Position numbers and translations under genes: made by a program. A stretch of 64,000 nucleotides of DNA from Methanosarcina sp. MSH10X1 (GTDB lineage Archaea; Halobacteriota; Methanosarcinia; Methanosarcinales; Methanosarcinaceae), in the NCBI RefSeq assembly GCF_004099695.1, contig NZ_SCHL01000008.1, positions 62,001 through 126,000 of the forward strand, in the 5' to 3' direction. The notes under the pieces were generated by a model. It did no database searches and had not been told where the DNA came from. It saw only the letters and a list, made by a program, of their open reading frames with translations. Positions 1 to 8,845 of the stretch are shown here, one piece after another; the first letter of the stretch is position 1, and the number at the start of each line of letters is the position of its first letter.

Positions 1-1
1 A

Positions 2-70
2 AAATCAACAGTTGCAGTTCTTGAAATTTCAAACCTTAACGTTGAGATAACTCAGCTTGACCTTGACTGA
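2..70 (+). CDS. 3' end of an unidentified gene entering from the left edge
   Basis: An open frame runs from the window edge to a TGA at 68-70, giving 22 residues that end EITQLDLD. The fragment is too short to assign a family. A T-rich run follows at about 85-110, as expected after a Methanosarcina gene. That this is a real gene end is inferred only from the uninterrupted frame and the following gap. Confidence 0.35.
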   Translation, partial: KSTVAVLEISNLNVEITQLDLD

Positions 71-280
71 TTTCGCTCATCTATTTTTAACGTTTTTTGA
101 ATTTGTTTTGCTTTCTAAGGCAGTGAGGCCTGATTAGCTGGCGGTAATACCGGAAATTATATTAATTCTCGCGCAATTTCCATTTCAACCTTTTTTGAAA
201 CAATTTCTTATTAAGGTTGCACCTCTGACAAAAGTGTACCTTTCATAAAGATTGTATCTCTCACCAAGGATGTAACAGCT

Positions 281-694
281 ATGAAACCAGCAGGAACTGA
301 ACCTACAGATTCTCTTCCCGGCATGTCGGATGAAAGGGAAAAGGTCTCAAGGAAAAGGAAAAATACCCTTATTTTTGCCTGTTCAGGCCTTTCTAATACA
401 GGAAAACTTACGATGCAGGCAGCATCGGCTCTTGCTTTCAGGAGGCCTGACCTGTACCGGGCTGCGGCAGCTCACAAAGGGATTGATGCTGTTGAGGATG
501 CTGTATCAGACGGTTTCAGGATTCTTGCCCTTGATGGCTGCACGGACCGCTGTGCCACAAAAAAGCTTGATGAAGCCGGATTGAAAGCTGATGCATATCT
601 GATGGTTATAGAACTGGGTATCGAGAAAACGAGACCTTCGGATGTAAAGCCTGAGTATGTGGAGAAAATTATAAAGGCTATAAAAGAAACCTGA
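281..694 (+). CDS. DGC-motif putative zinc-binding protein
   Basis: A 137-residue cytoplasmic protein. After a charged, probably disordered N-terminus comes the core ACSGLSNTG (Cys34) and then LDGCTDRCA with Asp85-Gly86-Cys87 and Cys91, the signature of the DGC family of putative metal-binding proteins; the biochemical function is unknown. The ATG at 281 follows AAGGAT by about 10 bases. A second ATG at 323 (MSDERE) would remove most of the low-complexity start and is a realistic alternative. It stands alone, convergent with a phosphoesterase gene. A paralog lies at 18165-18548 in a permease/thioredoxin operon, which suggests a shared role in metal or thiol handling (inference). Confidence 0.75.
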   Translation: MKPAGTEPTDSLPGMSDEREKVSRKRKNTLIFACSGLSNTGKLTMQAASALAFRRPDLYRAAAAHKGIDAVEDAVSDGFRILALDGCTDRCATKKLDEAGLKADAYLMVIELGIEKTRPSDVKPEYVEKIIKAIKET

Positions 695-731
695 TCAGCC
701 TTCGAGCGTTATTTTATTGCCTTTTATATCA

Positions 732-1433
732 TCAGTATCCCCGCCTGAGAATAGCTATGAGTTCATCGGCATGGGGCATTCTCTCTTTAATTTTAGTGCA
801 GACTGCGTCAATATCGTAGTCAAGGCGCAGGTTTTCTACTTTCCCGCTTTCGGTATCAAAAATGGCACAGCTTGCCCTGGGGTCTCCATCTCTTGGCTGC
901 CCTACCGAACCCGGATTTATTATTGTCAGATTCCCGAGTTTCCTGTTCATAGGAATATGGGAGTGCCCAACTATGAGAAAATCTGCTTCCAAAGGTTCCG
1001 CTGCCTCATCTATCATGTTCCGGACCTCCTCGTCTGCAGTTTCGGGTTTTATGTATTCAAACATGGAACGGGGGCTTGCATGGGTCAGGTAGAGCCTTTT
1101 TCCGCCGATTTCTTCCCGGATGAGAAGAGGAAGTTTCTGAAGGTACTCCATTCTCGCTCTGTCAAGGATATCCCAGGTATATTCCCTGGTTGCTATCGAG
1201 AGGTGCTTGTATTTGTACCCGCACTGGCAGTCTACTTTAAAAGCAACGGCGTTATCATGGTTTCCCCGTATTACTGGAATCCCTTTCATACGCAGGAGGT
1301 CAATGCATTTATCCGGATCAGGCCCATAATCAACAATATCTCCGAGACAGATGGCTCTATCATAGGGGATTGCCAGAACAGTCTCGAGAGCTTCGTAATT
1401 GGCATGGATGTCGGCAATCAGCAGGATTCTCAT
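732..1433 (-). CDS. Calcineurin-like metallophosphoesterase (YfcE/MJ0936 type)
   Basis: A 233-residue single-domain metallophosphoesterase. The metal-binding motifs appear in canonical order: D8-x-H10 in IADIHAN, GDIVDYG with D32, GNHDN at 57-61, then LTHAS and finally GHSHIPM. This order and size match the compact archaeal phosphodiesterases that use two divalent metals. The natural substrate is unknown; relatives hydrolyse phosphodiester model substrates or cyclic nucleotides. No signal peptide is visible, so it should be cytoplasmic. The gene ends close to and convergent with the DGC gene and is separated by about 120 AT-rich bases from the oxoprolinase-like gene upstream. Confidence 0.85.
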   Translation of the reverse strand: MRILLIADIHANYEALETVLAIPYDRAICLGDIVDYGPDPDKCIDLLRMKGIPVIRGNHDNAVAFKVDCQCGYKYKHLSIATREYTWDILDRARMEYLQKLPLLIREEIGGKRLYLTHASPRSMFEYIKPETADEEVRNMIDEAAEPLEADFLIVGHSHIPMNRKLGNLTIINPGSVGQPRDGDPRASCAIFDTESGKVENLRLDYDIDAVCTKIKERMPHADELIAILRRGY

Positions 1434-1550
1434 GTTTTCCCCTTTTGTAACTTCATTTTATATTTTGTTTTTCATTTTCATACTTTTGTATATTTTTATT
1501 CACACGTTTTATCATTTATATTTCTTCAATTACGTTTTTTTCACTATTTA

Positions 1551-3479
1551 TCAAACGCGTAGTCCACGCATCCCGATTCCCATTATTAGCAAATTGGTTT
1601 CCATAGGCGGATGATTCCAGCCTTCAGGCGAGATTGTCTTTCTCTCCACTGAAATTTCAACCTGGTTCCCGCTAAGGCCGCAGTCTTGCATGTAATCCAT
1701 AACAAGCTTTTTACCAAGCTCGGTAGCAGTTCCAAGGGCTTCCGTGTAGGTCTCGAACTTCAGCCTGCTGTCCGGGGCAAATACAAGGAAATCCTGTTCC
1801 GGGGACATCAGGCTTGCCGGACGTATCAGAATCTCAACTCTTTTAATACCCTTTCCTACGAGTGCTCCTACCGCGTTTCCGACCTCGGCATACTCAGGCA
1901 CCAGAATCTCTGCATCAATGAGTTCTTCCAGTTCTTTCCTGTGCGCCCGGACAGGCCCACCAAGCAACACGACCGGGATATCCAGTTTGAATCTGGCAGG
2001 ATAGTTTCCATCCAGAATTTTTTCAATGGATGCACGTGGAATGTCTGGGAGGATATACGAGAGCAGATGGAGTGCCATGTTCCTGGCGACCCGCTTCTTT
2101 ACGGCAATACAAAACTCTCCAGGAGCCATGCGCATGAGCCTTGCAAGTCTTTCTGCGCCTACCCTCGACGCATCGGCGTTCCAGGATGTGTATTCTCCAA
2201 GCACATGCAGGGCATCAGTAGGAGTGAAACCTATTGCCTGCACAAGGCGTTTTCTGATAAGGGAGTCAAGTGTCAGCGGATGCAGGTCTTTTCGGATAAG
2301 GGTTTTGATTTCGGGCACTGAGACCGGCTTTTCGCCTATAACCTCCAGGATCTCGGCTTCCGCCCTGCTCAGTTCTCCTGCCTGGTAGCCAGATCTTACA
2401 AAAAACTTTGTAGGTTGAATGTTTTCATCGAGATCTTCTCTGGGAGGCATGATTGTTCTTTTGAGATTATTCAGAAAATCCGGATACTCTACCGCAGCTA
2501 CCGCGAGGGGCATGACTCGCCTGGGACCAAGAAAAAGTTCCCTGTCTACGGTCCAGATATGGCTGTCTCCGCCTGTAGCTGTTGTTTCCATCCTTATTGC
2601 CCGGACACGGGTCTTCCAGCCCCCAACAATGGCTCCCTCGTCGCTCAGGTCAGGCACACCCATACAGATTGAGGAGATATCCGTGCTTGTGCCCCCAACA
2701 TCCACTACTGCGCAGGTCTTGAACCCTGAGAGGTAAGAAGCCCCTACAAGGCTTGCTGCCGGGCCTGAAAAGATCGTCTCGATAGGTTTATTCAGGGCAT
2801 CTCTTATACCCAGCACCGAGCCATCGCATTTGAGCATAAGGAGCCGTGCATTAATTCCACGCTTCATAATATCCGAGATAATGGACTGCACAAACTGCCT
2901 TGTTATAGGGATAAGCTGTGCATTGAGAAAAGCCGTTACCGCCCTCTCATAAGCCCCCAGTTCCTGGGAAAGCTCGTGCCCGCAAACCGCAGGCAGTCCT
3001 GTGAGCTCAAGAACGAGGTCCCTGGCTTTCAATTCATGCTCAGGATTCCTTGTACTGAAGTAGGAAGATATGGCAAAAGCTGAAACTTTGTCCTTAACCT
3101 GCATGGCAAATTTTTCGATAGCCTCAAGGTCAAGAGCAGCAACCTCTTCTCCGTTGTGGTTATGCCCGCCGGCAGTAAAAAGTACGTGTTCGGCTGGCAG
3201 TTCCTTTTCAAGCGGGTGGTCTCCTATGAGGATCAGGGCTACGGGAAAACCTGTGCCTTCAAGAATGGTATTGGTGGAAAGGGTCGTTGAAACCGAAACC
3301 AGCTTTACGTTTTCGAGATATTCAGGATTGAGCCCGTCAATTACGTTTTTAATGCCTGCAAGGGGGTCGGGATAAGTGGTAAGTGCCTTGTTCGAGTCTA
3401 TTATCTCTCCATCCGAATCCCTTATAAGCACCGCATCGGTATAAGTGCCTCCTGCATCAATCCCAAGGCTGTAATGCAT
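1551..3479 (-). CDS. Hydantoinase/5-oxoprolinase family protein
   Basis: A 642-residue protein of the hydantoinase A/oxoprolinase superfamily. The N-terminus carries the actin-like ATP-binding signature GIDAGGTYTDAV (residues 6-17) and a second one, VVDVGGTSTDI, sits in the middle, as expected for the two phosphate-binding loops of this fold. Family members couple ATP hydrolysis to opening a lactam or hydantoin ring. Here no hydantoinase B partner is adjacent, so the archaeal substrate cannot be named. The ATG at 3479 has GGAG about 10 bases upstream. It is divergent from the methyltransferase gene at 3853 and monocistronic as far as can be seen. Confidence 0.8.
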   Translation of the reverse strand: MHYSLGIDAGGTYTDAVLIRDSDGEIIDSNKALTTYPDPLAGIKNVIDGLNPEYLENVKLVSVSTTLSTNTILEGTGFPVALILIGDHPLEKELPAEHVLFTAGGHNHNGEEVAALDLEAIEKFAMQVKDKVSAFAISSYFSTRNPEHELKARDLVLELTGLPAVCGHELSQELGAYERAVTAFLNAQLIPITRQFVQSIISDIMKRGINARLLMLKCDGSVLGIRDALNKPIETIFSGPAASLVGASYLSGFKTCAVVDVGGTSTDISSICMGVPDLSDEGAIVGGWKTRVRAIRMETTATGGDSHIWTVDRELFLGPRRVMPLAVAAVEYPDFLNNLKRTIMPPREDLDENIQPTKFFVRSGYQAGELSRAEAEILEVIGEKPVSVPEIKTLIRKDLHPLTLDSLIRKRLVQAIGFTPTDALHVLGEYTSWNADASRVGAERLARLMRMAPGEFCIAVKKRVARNMALHLLSYILPDIPRASIEKILDGNYPARFKLDIPVVLLGGPVRAHRKELEELIDAEILVPEYAEVGNAVGALVGKGIKRVEILIRPASLMSPEQDFLVFAPDSRLKFETYTEALGTATELGKKLVMDYMQDCGLSGNQVEISVERKTISPEGWNHPPMETNLLIMGIGMRGLRV

Positions 3480-3852
3480 AACGAAAATAACTCCTTTTTT
3501 CTTTTTCTGTAAGTGTTTTTGAAAGGTTGTGATTTCTCTTTTAAATAATTGAGTAAAAAGATCGACTTCAGGATAAAGAAATGTTGATAAGATAATAGTA
3601 AGGCATAGTAAGGCAACAATATTTGGAATTATTAAATATAAATAGTTATTTCAATAATGTTTGAAACGGCTGGGATTAATAACTTCAGGGAAAGTATTCA
3701 ATGTTTTCCTTCAATTTACTGATTATATAAATGTCAAATAAGAAATTGTACTATCTTTGAGGAAAACCTTAATTACCTAATTTTAGAAGAGAGAAGATAC
3801 AGTAATTGAATATAAGCCAGATTAGTTAACGATTAAAAAGGATTCTATCGCT
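3480..3852. other. Divergent intergenic region
   Basis: AT-rich spacer between divergent genes. TATA-like stretches occur near 3630-3645 (TTAAATATAAATAG, usable on either strand) and 3721-3731 (GATTATATAAATG). A short direct duplication AGTAAGGCAT/AGTAAGGCAA lies at 3597-3616. No coding sequence is evident. Confidence 0.5.
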
Positions 3853-4554
3853 ATGACTTCTTCAAAACCTGCTCGGAATTTCACTCCTCATCTTCCTGAG
3901 GATTTTGATGCCCGGATTTCCAGCGTCCTCCCTTACTACTCCTGCTTTCATCAGGAAACTATCAATTTCGTTAAATCCCTGCCATCGAGCCCGAGAATAT
4001 GGATGGATACCGGATGCGGGACCGGATCTCTGGTTAATAAGGCAGTCAGGCAATTTCCAGTTACAAAATTCATTTTGCTTGACCCTTCGGAAGGTATGCT
4101 GGGTCAGGCAAGGAAAAAACTGTCATCCTGCCCTGCCGGCAGGCTGGAATTTCTGGAAGCTTCGGCTACCCAGGAATTTTCTCAGGAATTGGAGGAACAA
4201 CCGGACGTTATAACTGCAATACAGTGCCATCACTACCTTAGCCGCGAAGATAGGGCTAAAGCCACCGCTGTTTGTTACAATCTTCTAAAAGAAAGCGGGG
4301 TTTATATCACCTTCGAGAATATCAGGCCGCTAACCGAAGAGGGTATCGCAATAGGAAAACGATACTGGCGCAGTTTTCAGGAAGCTAACGGCAGGACTGA
4401 GAAAGAAATAGAGGAACACCTGAAGCGTTTTGATACGGAGTATTTCCCGATAACTGTCGAAGAGCATCTGAAGCTCCTGAGAGATACAGGCTTCAGGACA
4501 GTGGAGTTATTCTGGTATTCTTATATGCAGGCTGGATTTTACTGTATTAAATAA
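3853..4554 (+). CDS. Class I SAM-dependent methyltransferase
   Basis: A 233-residue soluble protein with a Rossmann-type methyltransferase core. Motif I is DTGCGTGSL at 52-60, the acidic motif II residue is in ILLDPSEGM (Asp77), and a later AIQCHHYL segment fits motif IV. These features support SAM binding; the acceptor is not predictable. Distant relatives methylate small molecules (ubiE/COQ5-like folds). The start follows AAGGAT with about 9 bases spacing. The gene is isolated, followed by a T-rich stretch (4553-4570) that may terminate it. Confidence 0.8.
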   Translation: MTSSKPARNFTPHLPEDFDARISSVLPYYSCFHQETINFVKSLPSSPRIWMDTGCGTGSLVNKAVRQFPVTKFILLDPSEGMLGQARKKLSSCPAGRLEFLEASATQEFSQELEEQPDVITAIQCHHYLSREDRAKATAVCYNLLKESGVYITFENIRPLTEEGIAIGKRYWRSFQEANGRTEKEIEEHLKRFDTEYFPITVEEHLKLLRDTGFRTVELFWYSYMQAGFYCIK

Positions 4555-4765
4555 TTTTATTATTTTTTGTGCAATTAATTTTGCAGATTTCGTTAGTCTA
4601 TTGCGGGCAAGGAAGCTGTCAAACTAAAGATTAGACTGAAGGCTCATAAATTTTTAATTTTACAAATCAGCCTATAAGTAAAATTCGGATAAAGTAACTG
4701 CTCCCGAAATGTATTGGATTTCCTGAAACCTTATAGTCTCAGGAATCCTGAAAAAAGAAATGGAT

Positions 4766-6511
4766 TTAGTACGAAGAATTCTTTTTCTTCGCAATTCTGT
4801 CTCTTGCGTAATTTCCGCTGTTGCTCCGAGAGCTGCTGCGAGAATCACTGCGGGAATCGCTACGAGTGCTACCACGAGAATTGCCGCGAGTACCACCGCG
4901 AGATTCACTATCAACCTTTGAGCTTCTTCCCTTTGATTTCTGGGCAAGTTCAACAAAGGGTTTTCTTCCTCTCTGCTTGTTTTTGAAGATTTCAAGTAAC
5001 GCTTCAGCCTGGGCAAAGGGTACGCTTACGAAGGAAAAGTGGGGGAAAATCTCTGCGTCCCTAATTCTCAGTTCGCTGTCTCCTGTTTCTTCCTGAATGA
5101 ACTCGCACAGCTTGTCAGGGGTCATGCCGTCGACTTTTCCCATAGCGATGAATAGCCTGGTTTTGCCTTTTCTATCTACATAAGAACTGTCGGAGATTTC
5201 TGCGTACATGCTCTCGTCAAACTGTTCTTTGAAAGCGTACTTCAGAAGTGCAGCCAAGATCTTTTCTGCAGGGTATTCATCGAGAAGCTTTTCGCTCATC
5301 TCAAGGCAGTCGCCGTATTCTTCCATTTTTATGGTAGAATCAAGTTCGGCTTTTACTCTTGTCCTTTTGGCTTTAATCACATCTTTAATCTCAGGTAGCT
5401 TTCCTTTCTTCATCTCTGAATTTGAAGTCTTTTTTATGTAAGTAAGCCGCCTGTATTCGCTGGATGTAACAAAGGTGATAGCAGTTCCCTGTTTTCCTGC
5501 TCTTCCGGTCCTTCCGATCCTGTGTACATAAGATTCAGGGTCCTGGGGAAGAGTATAGTTAATAACATGGGTCAGGTCCATGATATCGATACCTCTCGCT
5601 GCAACGTCAGTCGCCGCGAGGATGTTTATCTTCTGTTTCCTGAACCTGTTCAGAATCTTTTCCCTCTCGTTCTGGGAAAGGTCACCGTGCAGGGCATCGG
5701 CTGCGTACCCCCGGTCCCCAAGTTTCTGGGCGAGCTGGGCGGTATCGGTTTTTGTCCTGCAGAATACAAGCCCGTAGAATTCGTCTTCAATATCGATAAT
5801 CCTGCACAGGGCTTCGAATTTGTCGCTCTCCTTGACTTCGAAGTATATCTGTTCGGTCAGGTCTGCAACAAGCTCTTCTTTCTCAATAGCAACGTGCTCA
5901 TAGTCCTGCATATATTTCTTGACAATACCAAGGATCGGCTTTGGCATTGTGGCTGAGAAGAAAAGCATGCGTTTCTCAGGTCCGGTTGCCTTTAAGATTT
6001 CCTTAATCTCGTCAATAAAGCCCATATTGAGCATTTCATCGGCTTCGTCAAGCACGAAATACGCAATGTGCCCAAGGTTCAGGCTCTTCCGCTCAAGGTG
6101 GTCGATAATCCTTCCCGGGGTTCCCACAACGATGTCAACACCGCTTTTCAGCACTCTGAGCTGCTGGGTCATGGACTGTCCCCCGTATATAGGGACGATG
6201 TGCAGCTTTTTATCTCCTTTCAGAGAGTTGAGTTCTTCCGAAACCTGGATTGCCAGTTCTCGGGTTGGGGTCAGAACTATTGCCTGCACCTTTCCTGATT
6301 TTTCAGGGATTTTTTCTATAATGGGGGCTCCGAAAGCCGTTGTTTTCCCGGTTCCGGTCTGAGCCTGCCCTATAATATCACGTTCTCCTTTCAAAAAAAG
6401 CGGGATGACCTTTTCCTGAATTGGGGTTGGTTCTTCAAACCCTTTCTTTTTGAGGGCTTTTAACATACTGTCAGAAAGCCCCAATGCCTTAAATTTTGCT
6501 AATTTTTCCAT
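4766..6511 (-). CDS. DEAD-box RNA helicase with RG/SR-rich C-terminal tail
   Basis: A 581-residue ATP-dependent RNA helicase. Visible motifs are Walker A AQTGTGKT (50-57), TPTREL (81-86), DEAD (155-158), SAT (186-188) and HRIGRTGR (330-337), covering both RecA-like domains. Residues roughly 435-520 resemble the DbpA-type RNA-binding domain. The last 45 residues are built from SRGGTRG, SRSDSRSD and SRSSSRS units ending in KKK, a basic RNA-binding tail. Such helicases in methanogens unwind structured RNA, often with cold induction; cold regulation here is not shown. A TATA-like element lies near 6571-6580 upstream of the ATG. Confidence 0.93.
   Translation of the reverse strand: MEKLAKFKALGLSDSMLKALKKKGFEEPTPIQEKVIPLFLKGERDIIGQAQTGTGKTTAFGAPIIEKIPEKSGKVQAIVLTPTRELAIQVSEELNSLKGDKKLHIVPIYGGQSMTQQLRVLKSGVDIVVGTPGRIIDHLERKSLNLGHIAYFVLDEADEMLNMGFIDEIKEILKATGPEKRMLFFSATMPKPILGIVKKYMQDYEHVAIEKEELVADLTEQIYFEVKESDKFEALCRIIDIEDEFYGLVFCRTKTDTAQLAQKLGDRGYAADALHGDLSQNEREKILNRFRKQKINILAATDVAARGIDIMDLTHVINYTLPQDPESYVHRIGRTGRAGKQGTAITFVTSSEYRRLTYIKKTSNSEMKKGKLPEIKDVIKAKRTRVKAELDSTIKMEEYGDCLEMSEKLLDEYPAEKILAALLKYAFKEQFDESMYAEISDSSYVDRKGKTRLFIAMGKVDGMTPDKLCEFIQEETGDSELRIRDAEIFPHFSFVSVPFAQAEALLEIFKNKQRGRKPFVELAQKSKGRSSKVDSESRGGTRGNSRGSTRSDSRSDSRSSSRSNSGNYARDRIAKKKNSSY
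4769..4905 (-). repeat. Coding repeat encoding the RG/SR tail of the helicase
   Basis: The 3' end of the helicase gene consists of imperfect 9-15 base units that encode Ser-Arg, Arg-Gly and Ser-Asp-Arg steps. On the plus strand they read as repeated CGAG/GCTAC/CACGAG blocks. The repetition opens spurious frames on both strands. Such a repeat is prone to length change between strains. Confidence 0.6.
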
Positions 6512-7050
6512 GTACTCACTCTAATATTGACAATTATTTTTTCCAGATCGTGTAGCTTACAGACCTGCTGTTTATATACTCTGCCGCATACCCGGCAGTA
6601 TCCTTTGCGGAAGAGGCCACTTATCAAACAGGTACATGATACCAGATAAAAACAGGTAAACACGCCGTATAAATGGTTAATATCCCCGGGATGCGAGAAA
6701 GTGTGCCTAAGGACCAGGGAAATTCACAACCGATATACATAAAACTTATACAGCAAAAATTCGATTTTCTTGGATAAGTTCCGGACGCTTTTTTGAGTTC
6801 TTCCCTGTGATACAGGCAGACTGAATTATTAGATTAGATAATATTAGATTAAATAACCTTTAACAGGATAATTACCCTGTAACCCCTTTTCCTGTATATA
6901 ACCCTTTGCTATTCCTCTAACGAGGTTTTTAATGATAAAGCTTTCTATCTCCATGACAACTTTGAGCCAGAAATCAGTGGTTTTCGGAAAATGCTACTTC
7001 TATTAATACCCGCAGGATGCAGAAAATGCTCAGATACGGGCTCTTTAGTA
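6512..7050. other. Intergenic region upstream of the helicase gene
   Basis: About 540 bases without a convincing gene. It holds a TATA-like element for the helicase (GAGTATATAAACAG read on the minus strand, 6569-6582), placing transcription start roughly 40 bases before the ATG. Around 6825-6858 there is a small direct repeat of ATTAGATTA. A 34-codon open frame with an ATG at 6673 and stop at 6775-6777 has no ribosome binding site and is not called. Confidence 0.5.
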
Positions 7051-7074
7051 GTACTACTGCCTATTCAGTAGTAC
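7051..7074 (-). terminator. Perfect hairpin at the end of the 159-residue protein gene
   Basis: GTACTACTG (7051-7059) and CAGTAGTAC (7066-7074) form a perfect 9-bp stem with a 6-base loop, overlapping the stop codon of the minus-strand gene. It could act as a terminator or a 3' end stabiliser. Confidence 0.45.
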
Positions 7075-7544
7075 CATCCGTGAAAACTAAGTTCATCGGT
7101 TAGCATTTCTTTAAGAAGGTTCAGCCTGTCGATTGAATTCCTGATCTGTTCGGGCTTATCTACCATTTCCTCGCACCTGGTTTCTTCCTGTATTGTTGTA
7201 ATCCTTAAAAGCTCGGCAAAATTAACACACTCATCCAGAAAACGGTTGAACAATTTGCGGGCCTTTACAAGACCGTCCGAAGTCCTGAAGTCCGGCTGGA
7301 TGGTTTTTTCGTATTCTGCTCTCTGTTTCATATCTGAAACCAGGAGGCGCGACTCAACATAATCCCGGGTGTTCAGAAGATTCCCGAGATTTCTGAGATC
7401 AGTCCCTATATGCTGGGTAAAGTATGCGATTTCAAAAGCCCACTGCTTATCAAAATTAGTTTGCGAGCCCGTATTGGGAAAAGGAATTCTGCTCGTCAGC
7501 CGATTCATCTCCTGTTTATCTTTGCCTTTTTTCAGTATTAACAT
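7065..7544 (-). CDS. Conserved-looking hypothetical protein, 159 residues
   Basis: I do not recognise this family. The protein is soluble, charged and predicted mostly helical, with a basic N-terminus (ILKKGKDKQ) and a Trp-Tyr-Tyr end. No cysteine clusters, membrane segments or enzymatic motifs are visible. The ATG at 7544 lacks a clear ribosome binding site; MNRLTSRIPF at 7508 is an alternative. Codon use resembles neighbouring genes, which supports it as coding. It stands alone, divergent from a GNAT gene, so context gives no function. Confidence 0.6.
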   Translation of the reverse strand: MLILKKGKDKQEMNRLTSRIPFPNTGSQTNFDKQWAFEIAYFTQHIGTDLRNLGNLLNTRDYVESRLLVSDMKQRAEYEKTIQPDFRTSDGLVKARKLFNRFLDECVNFAELLRITTIQEETRCEEMVDKPEQIRNSIDRLNLLKEMLTDELSFHGWYY

Positions 7545-7813
7545 GCTGGAAGAAAGAATAAAAGCTTAACTAAATTCTCAGGCTCTATAATATGTTTTCT
7601 GGAATTTGTTTCGGGATATCCGCAGGATTATATGTTTTTCTGAAATTTTTCCTGACTCGGTCCAGCCAGCTACCTGACTTCTGCCCTGAGCCCTGCTGTA
7701 TATAATTCTTATTCGAATCCGGTTTAGAGGATTCACTCTGATCTACTGTCATGCCTGGGGTTATGCTTTAATATGGTCATGTTGATTTTTTCTTAAAAAA
7801 GGGATTGGGTAAA

Positions 7814-8338
7814 ATGCAAATGGAATTCAGTGTCAGAGGAGCCGAGCTTTCGGATCTGTATAAGATTATGGTGCTTTACAGGGCTGTTGCAGCCCGTTCG
7901 GGTGGAATCGCAAGACAGGCCGATGAAGTCACCGAAGCCTATGTCCGAAACTTCATCGAGCGATGTCATGAGACAGGCATTATTCTGACAATTGAGGAAC
8001 CTTCAAATTCCGGAACCCTGATTGCGGAAGTTCATACTTGCAGCCCGGGTATAAAGGTCTTTTCGCATCTTTTCAGCGATCTTACAATAGCTGTGCATCC
8101 GGACTATCAGGGTAAGGGAATAGGTTCATTGCTGTTTCGGACCCTTTTGCAGGAAATCAAATCAAAGCATCCTGAAATCCTCAGGGTTGAACTAATTGCA
8201 AAAGAGAGCAATCAGAAAGCCATAAGATTTTACAAAAAATTCGGTTTCAGGGCTGAGGGCAGGCTTGAAAAGCGAATTTCCGGCAAAACAGGAGAACTGG
8301 AAGCTGACATTCCCATGGCCTGGATCCGGCAGGGATAA
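7814..8338 (+). CDS. GNAT-family N-acetyltransferase
   Basis: A protein of about 174 residues with a complete GNAT fold. The acetyl-CoA-binding loop VHPDYQGKGIGSLLF matches the Q/R-x-x-G-x-G/A motif A, followed by ESNQKAIRFYKKFGFRAEGR, the usual C-terminal motif B of acetyltransferases in the RimI/PhnO range. The substrate amine is unknown. I chose the ATG at 7814, preceded by GGGATTGGG; a TTG at 7805 and an ATG at 7820 are also in frame. The gene is monocistronic and probably cytoplasmic. Confidence 0.8.
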   Translation: MQMEFSVRGAELSDLYKIMVLYRAVAARSGGIARQADEVTEAYVRNFIERCHETGIILTIEEPSNSGTLIAEVHTCSPGIKVFSHLFSDLTIAVHPDYQGKGIGSLLFRTLLQEIKSKHPEILRVELIAKESNQKAIRFYKKFGFRAEGRLEKRISGKTGELEADIPMAWIRQG

Positions 8339-8497
8339 GAACAGCAATAACTCATAAATAAAAGAGGTTAGGCTTTCTAATTAAGAATTTCATATCAGAT
8401 TTCACTATCTTAAAACTTAGACCGGTATCAAATTTTTTTGATTTTTGGCTTTCGGTATTTTATAAGTTCGAGTCCTTGAATGTATCGGAGGATGAAA

Positions 8498-8845
8498 ATG
8501 TCATTTCTGAACGATATTTTACCCGATACTGCTGAAGCATTTGGAAATTTGAGAAATTCCGTTTTTGAGAACGGCGCACTTGACCGCAAGAGCAAAGAAT
8601 TGATTGCAGTTGCTTCTTCAGTCCTTATGCGCTGCCAGTTTTGTGTTGACGCCCACGCGCAAAGGGCTCTTGCACATGGAGCCAGCAAACAGGAAATCGC
8701 TGAAGCCATTGCCGTTGCCATGTTTATAGCAGCCGGTTCCCAGATCGGCTGGACAAACATTTACGACAAAAATATTTATGACTCGATCTTTGAGGAGGAA
8801 GCTGGTAAACCCGAAGAAAAGAAAGGGTGCTGCTGTAGCGACTGA
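8498..8845 (+). CDS. AhpD-like/carboxymuconolactone decarboxylase family protein with Cys-rich tail
   Basis: About 115 residues in the alkylhydroperoxidase D-like fold. The catalytic segment CQFCVDAHAQRAL carries the CxxC and downstream His expected of AhpD-type peroxidases or thiol reductants. The start at 8498 (MSFLND) is favoured because GGAGG ends six bases upstream; upstream in-frame ATGs at 8480 and 8492 lack this spacing. The protein ends KKGCCCSD, an unusual triple-Cys tail after a charged linker, which could bind metal or serve as a resolving thiol (inference). In a strict anaerobe it probably belongs to oxidative-stress defence. Confidence 0.8.
   Translation: MSFLNDILPDTAEAFGNLRNSVFENGALDRKSKELIAVASSVLMRCQFCVDAHAQRALAHGASKQEIAEAIAVAMFIAAGSQIGWTNIYDKNIYDSIFEEEAGKPEEKKGCCCSD

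Noticed and set aside
717-1562. Long plus-strand open frame opposite the phosphoesterase gene
   Set aside because: It is antisense to a gene with a complete metallophosphoesterase motif set and shows no domain of its own.
1686-2321. Plus-strand frame opposite the hydantoinase-like gene
   Set aside because: Complement of a well-supported gene; composition is unlike a real protein.
4672-5016. Minus-strand 114-codon frame over the helicase tail
   Set aside because: Repeat coding for SR/RG residues produces repetitive frames in other phases; no start site and Ala/Val-rich artefact.
6673-6777. 34-codon frame with ATG behind a TATA-like sequence
   Set aside because: No ribosome-binding site and no recognisable sequence; a TATA sequence directly at the ATG is not a working arrangement.
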